A DNA stretch of 10,307 nt, taken from the NCBI GenBank assembly GCA_016206875.1, contig JACQQR010000157.1, positions 1 to 10,307 on the forward strand, given 5' to 3'. This document shows positions 1-6,068 of this stretch, piece by piece. Position numbers and translations under genes: made by a program. The notes below the pieces were generated by a model. It was not told where the DNA came from, made no database searches, and saw nothing but the letters and a program-made list of their open reading frames with translations. Every line of letters begins with the position of its first letter. Within the stretch, counting starts at the first letter, position 1. The stretch is from Candidatus Omnitrophota bacterium (GTDB lineage Bacteria; Omnitrophota; Omnitrophia; Omnitrophales; JACROU01).

Positions 1-3000
1 AAATCACAGAGTGCATCGTTACGCACTATAGGTGCTTTGAGGCTGGGATCAGAATTGGATAGAAAAGAACAAGATGCTGTGCGTTATATCAGAAACATTG
101 CAAAAGTTTCTGAGGCGATGCCAGGTTCCCTAACGGACACGCCTATATTTTTCCCGTCCGAAGATCCTGAAGCAACAGATGCCGCAATCAAAGGCATAAT
201 CCCCGGGCAAAAACAATTGGCCTACACAAGTTATCAATCCATGAAACAAGACTATCGCCAGAGAACCGTGAAGGCCACACCATCGAAATCGCCCGCAATG
301 TACAAGTTTTTCGCCGTGTTTTATGTCAAGGAGAGGCATATCTTAGGGGATCCAGAAGAAATCGGGGCCATAGAAAAAACATTGAATTGCGGAAAAAGAT
401 TTCAGGAGGGCTGCCCCTTAATTCAAAAATGGGAACAGGCAGTTCCGGCATCTTCTTTTCCTCCCGATTCGGAACTGATTCCGGCCGGTGAAGTCGAAGG
501 CACTCAAGTTCAGCGCTTACGCCGGATATTTGGAGAAAGACTGCATCAGCAATTGGGAAAATTGCGGGATGAGATTGAATCATTACGAAGCGAACGCTGG
601 GAAGTATGGGAGCTGGATTCTCAAGCTGTGCAAAAAGTACGTAAGGCAATTAGCAAACTCAAAGTAAGATCAGAAATCGAGGCGAGGCTTTGGGCAAGAT
701 GGCTGCAAAAAGAAATTGATGCTTTGTCCGGTCACCTGAAGCGGACGGGTGCTATTCCGATTTTTACCGATGAGCGAATATCTGACCGAGCGCCCGCTGC
801 CGCCGGGTTGCCTGTTCCCGATGCCGCTTCTCGAGAAAGCAATCCTCGATTCTGGGTAAACGCAATCTGTGCGTTGATTTTGGCAATGGTTCATACCACT
901 CGATTCTTGGATGAGAATGGGAAAATAAAACTGGCTGCCCAGAATGTATTGAATCTATTGCAGCAAAGCGATGCGCCCACTATGGACTTATTCACTGCTC
1001 TTGGAGGCGCAATTCCCGAGTTCTATCAGGCGATAGAACAAAGCATTTCACTTCGATATGGTCACGCCATTCCGCAAGGCAGTGTGTTGCGCGATGAAAA
1101 AATTTCGTCGAAAGCTGTTCCCGCGTTTCATCTGTTCTTTTTGCATCTATTTTTTCTGACTCTACTTATGAGAGTGGCTGTGCGCGCAGCGTGTGAGGCG
1201 GGAGAAACCAATGCCGGATTTATTCATTTAATATTCCAAAAATTATTCCACGCATTTTGGTTTGATGAAATGTTGAATGAACAAGGCTATCACTTTCAGC
1301 TTGCTATTTCCGGGCCCCAAGACGTTCCCGAAGAAGTGTCTCATTCGCGGCTGCTGCATTTGGGCCATGCGCTGGACCGGGAGGTTAGAAGCATGTTCGC
1401 AGGTAATGCATATTTTGTTCTAAGGAAAATGAACATGTATTTTGCGCTCGAACAGGGAATAGCCGAAGCGAAAAATGCAGTTTTGGAGATGCAAAAATTG
1501 GCTCCAAGAGAAGGCAGCATTTGGGTAACCGGGCGGGGGAGAGAAAATCTTGTAGAGATACAACGTGAGGACATTGCTAGGCAGCTAGATGATGCTTTCC
1601 CGCGAGGCGTTCGAGGTGAAGTCCATTATTCGCATATCGCCACCTTAGCAGGTTTTGAGGCATTAGATAGGCAAGGAGTAGTTGATTTAGATCCGGATAA
1701 AAATCCGGAATTATGGAAATATTGGGCTTGGAGATATGCGCACCCCAAATCCACTGCCACGCCTGAAGACATGCTCGCCATCGAAAAACGGCTTAATGGC
1801 GGGCGACCCTTTAGCGAAGGCATCCAGCTTACGGCCGGCAGCCTGGGCAAAGTGGATTTATATGATCCCGAGACTTGGCCCGATCAAGGAGAAGCGGGGA
1901 AGCTGCGCCGGTTTTTTATGTGGAAGAAGAAAAATTTAGGGGAATCGGGGCTTCATGGAAAAGAGTTGAAAGAAGCCTTATTCGAAAATAAGCAGCAACT
2001 GCATCGACGTTTAGACGGAAAAGGGGGGCATGGGGATCAGGTTTTGACTAAAAGGCGAACAACCTTTTTAAAATCAATGGCAACGAAGGCAAAAGAAGCC
2101 GGTTTTACAGACATGCCTACTCTTGCCTATGTGGAGGAAGTATTGGCCGAGCTTCACGCGGCGACGGCACAGGCAAAAAAGAATGGAGGCGATTCAAGTG
2201 GGTCTAGTGCTGCGTCCGGTCAATTTATGCACGATTTGTCACCCCCGCGAAAGCGGGGGTCCAGTGACTTCAAATCACGTGGCAAAAGTCACTGGATTCC
2301 CGCTTCCGCGGGAATGACAAAACTCCCAGCGAATTTATCAAACGACGAACTAGAAGAAAAATTGTTGACTGCTGCTTTGTTAGTGGAAAACGATCCCCAT
2401 GCAACAACTGTTTTGAAAATAATATTGGAGGCCGCGGCGAAAAAAGAAAGTAGAATTCGAGCCGGTGATTTGCAAGCAAAAACTGCTCTGGGTCCGGCAG
2501 AATTTGCCGGAGCTATAGAACTGTTGCGAGGAAACGGGCACGTTGTGGTGGAGGAAAATGGTGAGGAAGGAGAAGGAGAAGGAGAAGGAGAAGGAGAAAG
2601 ATGGGTTCGTTGGGCTTACACAACCGCCGCCGATTATAAAAAACGTCGTGATGCTATCAGCGCATTTTTGGCAAATTTGTGGAGCGAGCAGCCGGCAGAG
2701 CAGGTTTCTTCTCAAGCAAATTCTCCCGGCACGTCTAACGGTGATGAGGCGCGAGACAGGGTTGAAGAGCCGGTTTTCGCGGCTCCCGCAATCCATTATG
2801 CAAGTCACGAATACGTGGCGGCAATACGCCGCCGGTTGGGGGAGGCGCTCAAAGAGAAAATCGAAGCTGCAGAAGTTGAAATAGACAGAAGGCGTGAGGA
2901 GTTAGCGGAGGAATGGAAACTGAATGATAAGCACGTGAGTCAAATGCACTCGCGCATGGATACCCGTATCAAAGACGATATGACCGAAGCAGCTTTAGAC

Positions 3001-5727
3001 GCCCGTCGCGATGAAATCTTGGAGATGATTGAAAAGGACAATTACCTGAGTTTTGTAAAGTCACTTCCTATTTTTTCTTCTCGATTGGGCGCAATGACCG
3101 CGCCGCAAGAATCAGATGACTATCAAGCCTGGATTGATTCCGTGTGGGCGCTGGTGTTGGGCATGATTCGCAGCGCAGAACCCTTGGTTGAAAAAAATGA
3201 TGCTTTTAAAGTCGCGATGGTTGCGTTCTATCAAATATTGCAAAATTCTCGGGAACATTATTTAGAAAAAGAGGATGTGGAACGATTTAAAAGGCATATA
3301 CAAGGGCTGCGGGGATATTTCGATGCATTATTCAGCGCAGCACATAGTGAAAACCCGGATCAGGCTTCCATACTTAAGGATGGCCCCGATGCCAATGGGG
3401 CGTTTCAATACTTACTTTCACTTTTAGATTACAGTTTGACTATAGCCAGCCACAATTTTTCTCTTCTTGGGCAGTTCGGAGAAACCCGTCCGGAAGTTTT
3501 ATGGGCCCAATATCGAACACTAGTGGGGGGATCTATCATGGCTTCTCCCGAAAGTCCGCAAGAAGAAATTCCGGAGCAAGCACGGCAGAATCAACCTTTT
3601 CTTTCCGTGGAGTTGCCTCCTTTGTTGTTGTTGGAAAGAAAGAAAAGAACTGAAAAAATGGTGGCTCAGGTTCAAGAGGGGTTTCGAACTATATTTTCAG
3701 GGCAAGCTTGTTTTTGGGTACGTTCGGAAATCGGTTTTCCCGTAACCAATGCGGGTCATGAGGACATAGTTGGAGATGCTTCCTTGGCGGAGACATTGTC
3801 TAAGGGCACTCATCTTACGTACCGCATAGCCAGACAGTCCCATCATCAAGGAAAGTTACATGCAAGATTACCGGAAAATGCCCGCCATAAATTCTGGGCT
3901 CTTTATTACTTTCGAATGCGGTACCTTTCAGAAAGAAATCTAATTCCCTTTGAAGATAAAGAACAAATTGAACGCAATCTGAATCACGGCCTATTATTCC
4001 GTGAAGGCTGTCCGATAGTGGAACGCTGGATCAGGGAAATGAAGAGTAGGGTAGCTGCCAATGAAAATCTTCAACTCAAAGGGTCTGGAACAATAGGGGT
4101 TCTCAGCGAAGAACAGGCTAGTGCCGTTCACTCAGCGCTTGAAATTATGTTGGAAGCAAAACTAAGAGAGCTGAATCAGGAAATCGAGAAAAGAAAAGTA
4201 GGATGGCTGGAGGTTTGTGAGATTGCTCCCGGAAGCATGAAAGCCATACGGGATGAAATCAAAAAAATCAGGGCCAGAAAAAAAGTCAGTGCCATGCGCA
4301 ATAAAGCGCGACAAATTGAACAAGATATTTTGGCTTTAGATTTAATCCGCACCCAATACCTTCCGCTGTACGGGGATGATTTTCCCGAAGACGAGTCGTT
4401 GGATGTAACGGCGCGCGAAAGCGATCCCAATTTCTGGATTCATTCCGTGCGCGTGCTGGTTCTGGCAATTCTGAAATGCTCGGTTTCTTTAAAGAGATAT
4501 TCACAAGTCCGTAAAGCAGGCGAGGAGCTGCTGGCTCAACTGGAGGTGCTTGAAGCTCGAGTAATGCGCAGGCAGTTTCGTCCCGACGTTATTTCAGAAA
4601 CCCTGCAGAAAGTCGGGCAGTTGAAATTTAAAATTGGCTCAGCAATAATTACGGAATACGGTAATGCCATTCCGCAAGACACTATCTTCTTGGACGATAA
4701 ATACGCAGTAAATTTCAAAGAAATTTTCAATTGTTTATTTTGGGCTGTAGATGACTTTGTGCAACTTACAGGTATTGCAGCTGTTACATCACAGGCGTAT
4801 GGCGAATCCAGCCCCGGATTTTTTCGGTTTGTCTTCCGCATTTTATTGAAGCATTTTTCTAGCGGCACACGCGACCTCTCTATTACTTTTCCCCAACCAT
4901 TGCCGCAGCAGAATCAAACGCATCCCGGAGTGACTCGAAGAATGGAGAAAATGCGAGAATTGCTGCAACAATCGTGGACAACTTTTATGACTGATAAAAA
5001 AACTTTTCTAGAAAAGCGCCTGTTGATAACCGTTGAGCGCGGCCAATTCACCAAAGGAGAATATATAGCCAGAATCAAAGAGCTTATGGGTGAAGATACG
5101 GGAGGATTCTTTTCCGGCGAGCACGATTTGGATGCGGAAGCGCTTCGCTCCGGCGCTACCCCGGAGACTTTAGAGGATTATCTTACTCCTGAGTTTGAGG
5201 GCGAGGGAATAACAAGAGAGCACAAGGTGTTGTCCGTTGCTTTTACGAAATTGCAGAAATTGGCCGCTAGCGGCCAAGTAGATACCGATCCTCGACAAAA
5301 TCCCGAAATGTGGAAGTATTGGGCTATGAGATATGTGCATCCTGACTCTACCGCCACGCGCGAGGAACTTGCGGAAATCGAAAGGCGTTTCAATGGAGGC
5401 AAACCATTTAGCGAAGGCATTGATCTCGGCGCCAACAGCGCCAACAGTTTGGGCAATGAAAGGCTAGTGGATTCCCGCGAATCCTCTTTCCGGAGAGGCT
5501 ACGGCCACAAACTAGAAACAGTTCGCAGAGTAAACAGAATCACAGGATTTGTAGGCGCCGATTTAGCCGAATATTTTCCGTCGATTTATGCAGCATTGCT
5601 GGCGCAGGAAGAAAAGCAGTCTTTGCCCTCATCAGAACCCATTCAAATTTATTCCCATCCCGCGTATCCCGCGCCCGCTTGTCTAGAAAGAGCCCTCCAT
5701 TCCCGCCAACTCCATCAAATGGCTTGA
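1..5727 (+). CDS. Giant block-duplicated helical protein, unknown function (5' partial)
   Basis: I do not recognise this protein and assign no function. The frame is open from base 1 to the TGA at 5725-5727. The first in-frame start candidate is TTG at 37, but nothing convincing as a ribosome-binding site precedes it and in-frame sense codons continue to the edge, so the true start is probably upstream. Residues are numbered from that TTG (1896 residues). The protein is rich in Glu, Arg, Lys, Leu and Ala and looks mainly helical, with coiled-coil-like stretches near 159-243, 926-1010 and 1363-1450. A motif with aromatic residues, an IE-x-x-LN-x-G core and F-x-EG recurs at 89-126, 556-595, 1283-1325 and 1755-1794. 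A helical module of about 240 residues recurs at 159-408, 926-1147 and 1363-1608. Residues 734-762 come from a palindromic mobile repeat, and 790-868 resemble a winged helix. No signal peptide is visible, but the N terminus may be missing. A scaffold or structural role is possible but not shown. Confidence 0.9.
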   Translation, partial: KSQSASLRTIGALRLGSELDRKEQDAVRYIRNIAKVSEAMPGSLTDTPIFFPSEDPEATDAAIKGIIPGQKQLAYTSYQSMKQDYRQRTVKATPSKSPAMYKFFAVFYVKERHILGDPEEIGAIEKTLNCGKRFQEGCPLIQKWEQAVPASSFPPDSELIPAGEVEGTQVQRLRRIFGERLHQQLGKLRDEIESLRSERWEVWELDSQAVQKVRKAISKLKVRSEIEARLWARWLQKEIDALSGHLKRTGAIPIFTDERISDRAPAAAGLPVPDAASRESNPRFWVNAICALILAMVHTTRFLDENGKIKLAAQNVLNLLQQSDAPTMDLFTALGGAIPEFYQAIEQSISLRYGHAIPQGSVLRDEKISSKAVPAFHLFFLHLFFLTLLMRVAVRAACEAGETNAGFIHLIFQKLFHAFWFDEMLNEQGYHFQLAISGPQDVPEEVSHSRLLHLGHALDREVRSMFAGNAYFVLRKMNMYFALEQGIAEAKNAVLEMQKLAPREGSIWVTGRGRENLVEIQREDIARQLDDAFPRGVRGEVHYSHIATLAGFEALDRQGVVDLDPDKNPELWKYWAWRYAHPKSTATPEDMLAIEKRLNGGRPFSEGIQLTAGSLGKVDLYDPETWPDQGEAGKLRRFFMWKKKNLGESGLHGKELKEALFENKQQLHRRLDGKGGHGDQVLTKRRTTFLKSMATKAKEAGFTDMPTLAYVEEVLAELHAATAQAKKNGGDSSGSSAASGQFMHDLSPPRKRGSSDFKSRGKSHWIPASAGMTKLPANLSNDELEEKLLTAALLVENDPHATTVLKIILEAAAKKESRIRAGDLQAKTALGPAEFAGAIELLRGNGHVVVEENGEEGEGEGEGEGERWVRWAYTTAADYKKRRDAISAFLANLWSEQPAEQVSSQANSPGTSNGDEARDRVEEPVFAAPAIHYASHEYVAAIRRRLGEALKEKIEAAEVEIDRRREELAEEWKLNDKHVSQMHSRMDTRIKDDMTEAALDARRDEILEMIEKDNYLSFVKSLPIFSSRLGAMTAPQESDDYQAWIDSVWALVLGMIRSAEPLVEKNDAFKVAMVAFYQILQNSREHYLEKEDVERFKRHIQGLRGYFDALFSAAHSENPDQASILKDGPDANGAFQYLLSLLDYSLTIASHNFSLLGQFGETRPEVLWAQYRTLVGGSIMASPESPQEEIPEQARQNQPFLSVELPPLLLLERKKRTEKMVAQVQEGFRTIFSGQACFWVRSEIGFPVTNAGHEDIVGDASLAETLSKGTHLTYRIARQSHHQGKLHARLPENARHKFWALYYFRMRYLSERNLIPFEDKEQIERNLNHGLLFREGCPIVERWIREMKSRVAANENLQLKGSGTIGVLSEEQASAVHSALEIMLEAKLRELNQEIEKRKVGWLEVCEIAPGSMKAIRDEIKKIRARKKVSAMRNKARQIEQDILALDLIRTQYLPLYGDDFPEDESLDVTARESDPNFWIHSVRVLVLAILKCSVSLKRYSQVRKAGEELLAQLEVLEARVMRRQFRPDVISETLQKVGQLKFKIGSAIITEYGNAIPQDTIFLDDKYAVNFKEIFNCLFWAVDDFVQLTGIAAVTSQAYGESSPGFFRFVFRILLKHFSSGTRDLSITFPQPLPQQNQTHPGVTRRMEKMRELLQQSWTTFMTDKKTFLEKRLLITVERGQFTKGEYIARIKELMGEDTGGFFSGEHDLDAEALRSGATPETLEDYLTPEFEGEGITREHKVLSVAFTKLQKLAASGQVDTDPRQNPEMWKYWAMRYVHPDSTATREELAEIERRFNGGKPFSEGIDLGANSANSLGNERLVDSRESSFRRGYGHKLETVRRVNRITGFVGADLAEYFPSIYAALLAQEEKQSLPSSEPIQIYSHPAYPAPACLERALHSRQLHQMA
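301..1821 (+). repeat. Protein block repeat, copy 1 (motif C1, module B1, motif C2)
   Basis: This coding segment (residues 89-595) is the first copy of a block that recurs at 3883-5418. In order it holds an aromatic motif ending F-QEGC (C1, 89-126), a helical module (B1, 159-408) with a conserved ESNPRFW helix start at W273 and a GHAIPQ turn at 342-347, a linker, and motif C2 (556-595) ending PFSEG. Anchor spacing is F92 to W273 181 residues and W273 to W560 287; the second copy shows 180 and 292. The hydrophobic helix at 361-378 could be mistaken for a membrane span. Its counterpart in copy 2 is amphipathic and charged, so I read it as a buried helix. Confidence 0.8.
2235..2321. repeat. REP/MITE-like palindromic element, copy 1, inside coding sequence
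   Basis: This is an 87-bp composite palindrome. The TTTGTC end at 2235-2240 pairs with GACAAA at 2316-2321. Inside lie a hairpin with CCCCCGC and GCGGGGG arms (2241-2260), a stem CCAGTGACTT (2261-2270) pairing with AAGTCACTGG (2286-2295) around a 15-base loop, and a hairpin with ATTCCCGC and GCGGGAAT arms (2296-2315). The same element lies inverted at 5739-5829. Peptides encoded by such palindromes (RKRGSS, WIPASAGMT here) are known as hallmarks of dispersed REP-type repeats in bacterial genomes. Here the length is divisible by three and no stop is introduced, so the element supplies residues 734-762 of the host protein. It sits just after a Ser/Gly linker. No target-site duplication is evident. 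Confidence 0.9.
2404..2640 (+). other. Possible winged-helix domain in the giant protein
   Basis: Residues 790-868 read as a helix (VLKIILEAA), a short strand (RIRAGDL), two helices with a helix-turn-helix look (QAKTALG then PAEFAGAIELLRGNG), a strand (HVVVEEN), a Gly/Glu-rich loop and a strand (RWVRWAYT). That order matches a winged helix, with the Gly/Glu repeat as the wing tip. This is an inference from pattern only. The segment falls in the region with no counterpart in the duplicated blocks. Nucleic-acid binding is not shown, and the acidic wing argues against simple DNA contact. Confidence 0.35.
2569..2598 (+). repeat. GGAGAA hexanucleotide microsatellite, five copies
   Basis: Five perfect GGAGAA units in a row encode (Gly-Glu)5 at residues 845-854. 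Because the unit is two codons, gain or loss of units keeps the frame and would only change the length of an acidic flexible loop. The preceding bases (GTGAGGAAG) look like a degenerate extension of the same array. Confidence 0.95.
2812..3477 (+). repeat. Third, divergent copy of the helical module (B2)
   Basis: Residues 926-1147 match modules B1 and B3 more weakly. A charged coiled-coil-like start (RRRLGEALKEKIEAAEVEID) is followed by a helix with W1032 and the pattern W-I-x-x-x-x-A-L-V-L-x-M-I, which aligns with F-W-x-x-A-x-x-A-L-I-L-A-M-V in B1 and F-W-x-x-x-V-x-V-L-V-L-A-I-L in B3. It lacks the AIPQ turn. A following segment (about 1190-1235) resembles the linker in the other two blocks and leads into motif C3. 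The assignment rests on the hydrophobic pattern and order, not on high identity. Confidence 0.6.
3883..5418 (+). repeat. Protein block repeat, copy 2 (motif C3, module B3, motif C4)
   Basis: This coding segment (residues 1283-1794) repeats the order and spacing of 301-1821 about 1195 codons later. C3 ends F-REGC like C1, and C4 ends PFSEGI like C2. By hand alignment C2 and C4 share 29 of 41 residues, including NPE-x-WKYWA, STAT and NGG. B3 has ESDPNFW (W1467) where B1 has ESNPRFW, and GNAIPQ (1542-1547) where B1 has GHAIPQ. Because C1 pairs with C3 and C2 pairs with C4, the copying event involved the whole block, not single motifs. The DNA has diverged, so the duplication is old. Confidence 0.8.
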
Positions 5728-5738
5728 TTACTGAATTA

Positions 5739-5829
5739 TTTGTCATTCCCGCGGAAGCGGGAATCCAGCGACTTTTGCATTGCAACAAAGCTCAAGTCGC
5801 TGGACCCCCGCTTTCGCGGGGGTGACAAA
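5739..5829. repeat. REP/MITE-like palindromic element, copy 2, intergenic and inverted
   Basis: This 91-bp element has the same parts as 2235-2321 but in the opposite orientation: TTTGTC end (5739-5744), the ATTCCCGC hairpin (5745-5764), stem CCAGCGACTT (5765-5774), a 19-base loop, AAGTCGCTGG (5794-5803), the CCCCCGC hairpin (5804-5823) and GACAAA (5824-5829). Both hairpins match copy 1 base for base when copy 1 is reverse-complemented. The inner stem differs by one compensated pair (T-A in copy 1, C-G here), and the loop differs in sequence and length. It begins 11 bases after the stop of the upstream gene. On the + strand the last hairpin is followed by A residues, not T, so it is not a canonical intrinsic terminator. 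Confidence 0.92.
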
Positions 5830-5872
5830 AAAACGCATGGCACCCGCGGTCATGTACCCCTTAACTTCATCT

Positions 5873-5884
5873 CCCCCCCCCCCC
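5873..5884. repeat. Poly-C tract of 12
   Basis: An uninterrupted run of 12 C lies 28 bp upstream of the proposed -35 box and about 95 bp upstream of the TTG start of the secreted protein gene. Long C or G runs are slippage-prone, and in some bacteria upstream runs make surface-protein expression phase-variable by changing promoter or activator spacing. Whether that happens here is unknown, and the exact count is the kind of value sequencing gets wrong. Confidence 0.85.
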
Positions 5885-5911
5885 TTCACTGACAGTAATT
5901 TAAAATAAAGT

Positions 5912-5939
5912 TTGATTTTTTGAAAAATTGGGTTATATT
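5912..5939 (+). promoter_or_regulatory. Probable sigma70-type promoter of the secreted protein gene
   Basis: TTGATT (5912-5917, 4 of 6 to TTGACA) and TATATT (5934-5939, 5 of 6 to TATAAT) are separated by 16 bp in the A/T-rich part of the intergenic region. Transcription would start near 5946, giving a leader of about 33 nt that includes the purine-rich ribosome-binding region. If real, the downstream gene is transcribed independently of the upstream one. Confidence 0.5.
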
Positions 5940-5955
5940 GTTTTCTCGAATTCTG

Positions 5956-5969
5956 AAGGGGAAAAGGAA
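5956..5969 (+). promoter_or_regulatory. Ribosome-binding region deciding the TTG start
   Basis: A purine tract (AAGGGGAAAAGGAA) lies upstream of TTG at 5979. The nearer AAAAGGA core is about 10 bases from the start, within a workable Shine-Dalgarno distance. No ATG or GTG lies in frame nearby; the first in-frame ATG (6213) would lose the whole signal peptide. Confidence 0.55.
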
Positions 5970-5978
5970 AAACCCGCC

Positions 5979-6068
5979 TTGGATTACAGAGCACGATTCA
6001 AGAAATTCCTCAAAATTATTTCTTCATTGACTCTCGTTTTCTTTTCTGTCGAGCAGATTGTTTTAGCC
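5979..6068 (+). other. Sec signal peptide of the secreted protein
   Basis: The first 30 codons give a short basic region (RARFKKFLK), a hydrophobic stretch (IISSLTLVFFSV), then EQIVLA before DP. The A-x-A-like V-L-A end suggests signal peptidase I cleavage after residue 30. There is no cysteine at the cleavage point, so this is not a lipoprotein signal. Confidence 0.8.

Noticed and set aside
1117..1170. Transmembrane helix (residues 361-378, rich in Phe and Leu)
   Set aside because: The equivalent helix in the second block is amphipathic with charged residues and no other membrane span accompanies it, so a buried helix in a helical bundle is more likely.
2225..2330. Target-site duplication flanking the palindromic element
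   Set aside because: The bases just outside both copies (CACGA/ACTCC and AATTA/AAAAC) do not match each other, so no duplication can be claimed.
2380..2808. Minus-strand open frame of about 140 codons with a Ser-Phe repeat
   Set aside because: It is the antisense of the Gly-Glu microsatellite inside a well-supported + strand gene and has no recognisable protein features. Other minus-strand frames within both genes (for example 326-649, 4536-4868, 7585-7818) are shadows for the same reason.
5804..5835. Intrinsic terminator formed by the CCCCCGC hairpin
   Set aside because: The + strand has a run of A, not T, after the stem. In the other direction the hairpin has no T-run after it either. The stem may still affect the 3' end of the transcript, but it does not fit a Rho-independent terminator.
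5743..5994. Minus-strand open frame in the intergenic gap
   Set aside because: Much of its translation (PAKAGVQ, FPLPRE) comes from the palindromic element, which gives such peptides in any frame, and the rest overlaps the promoter and start of the secreted protein gene.
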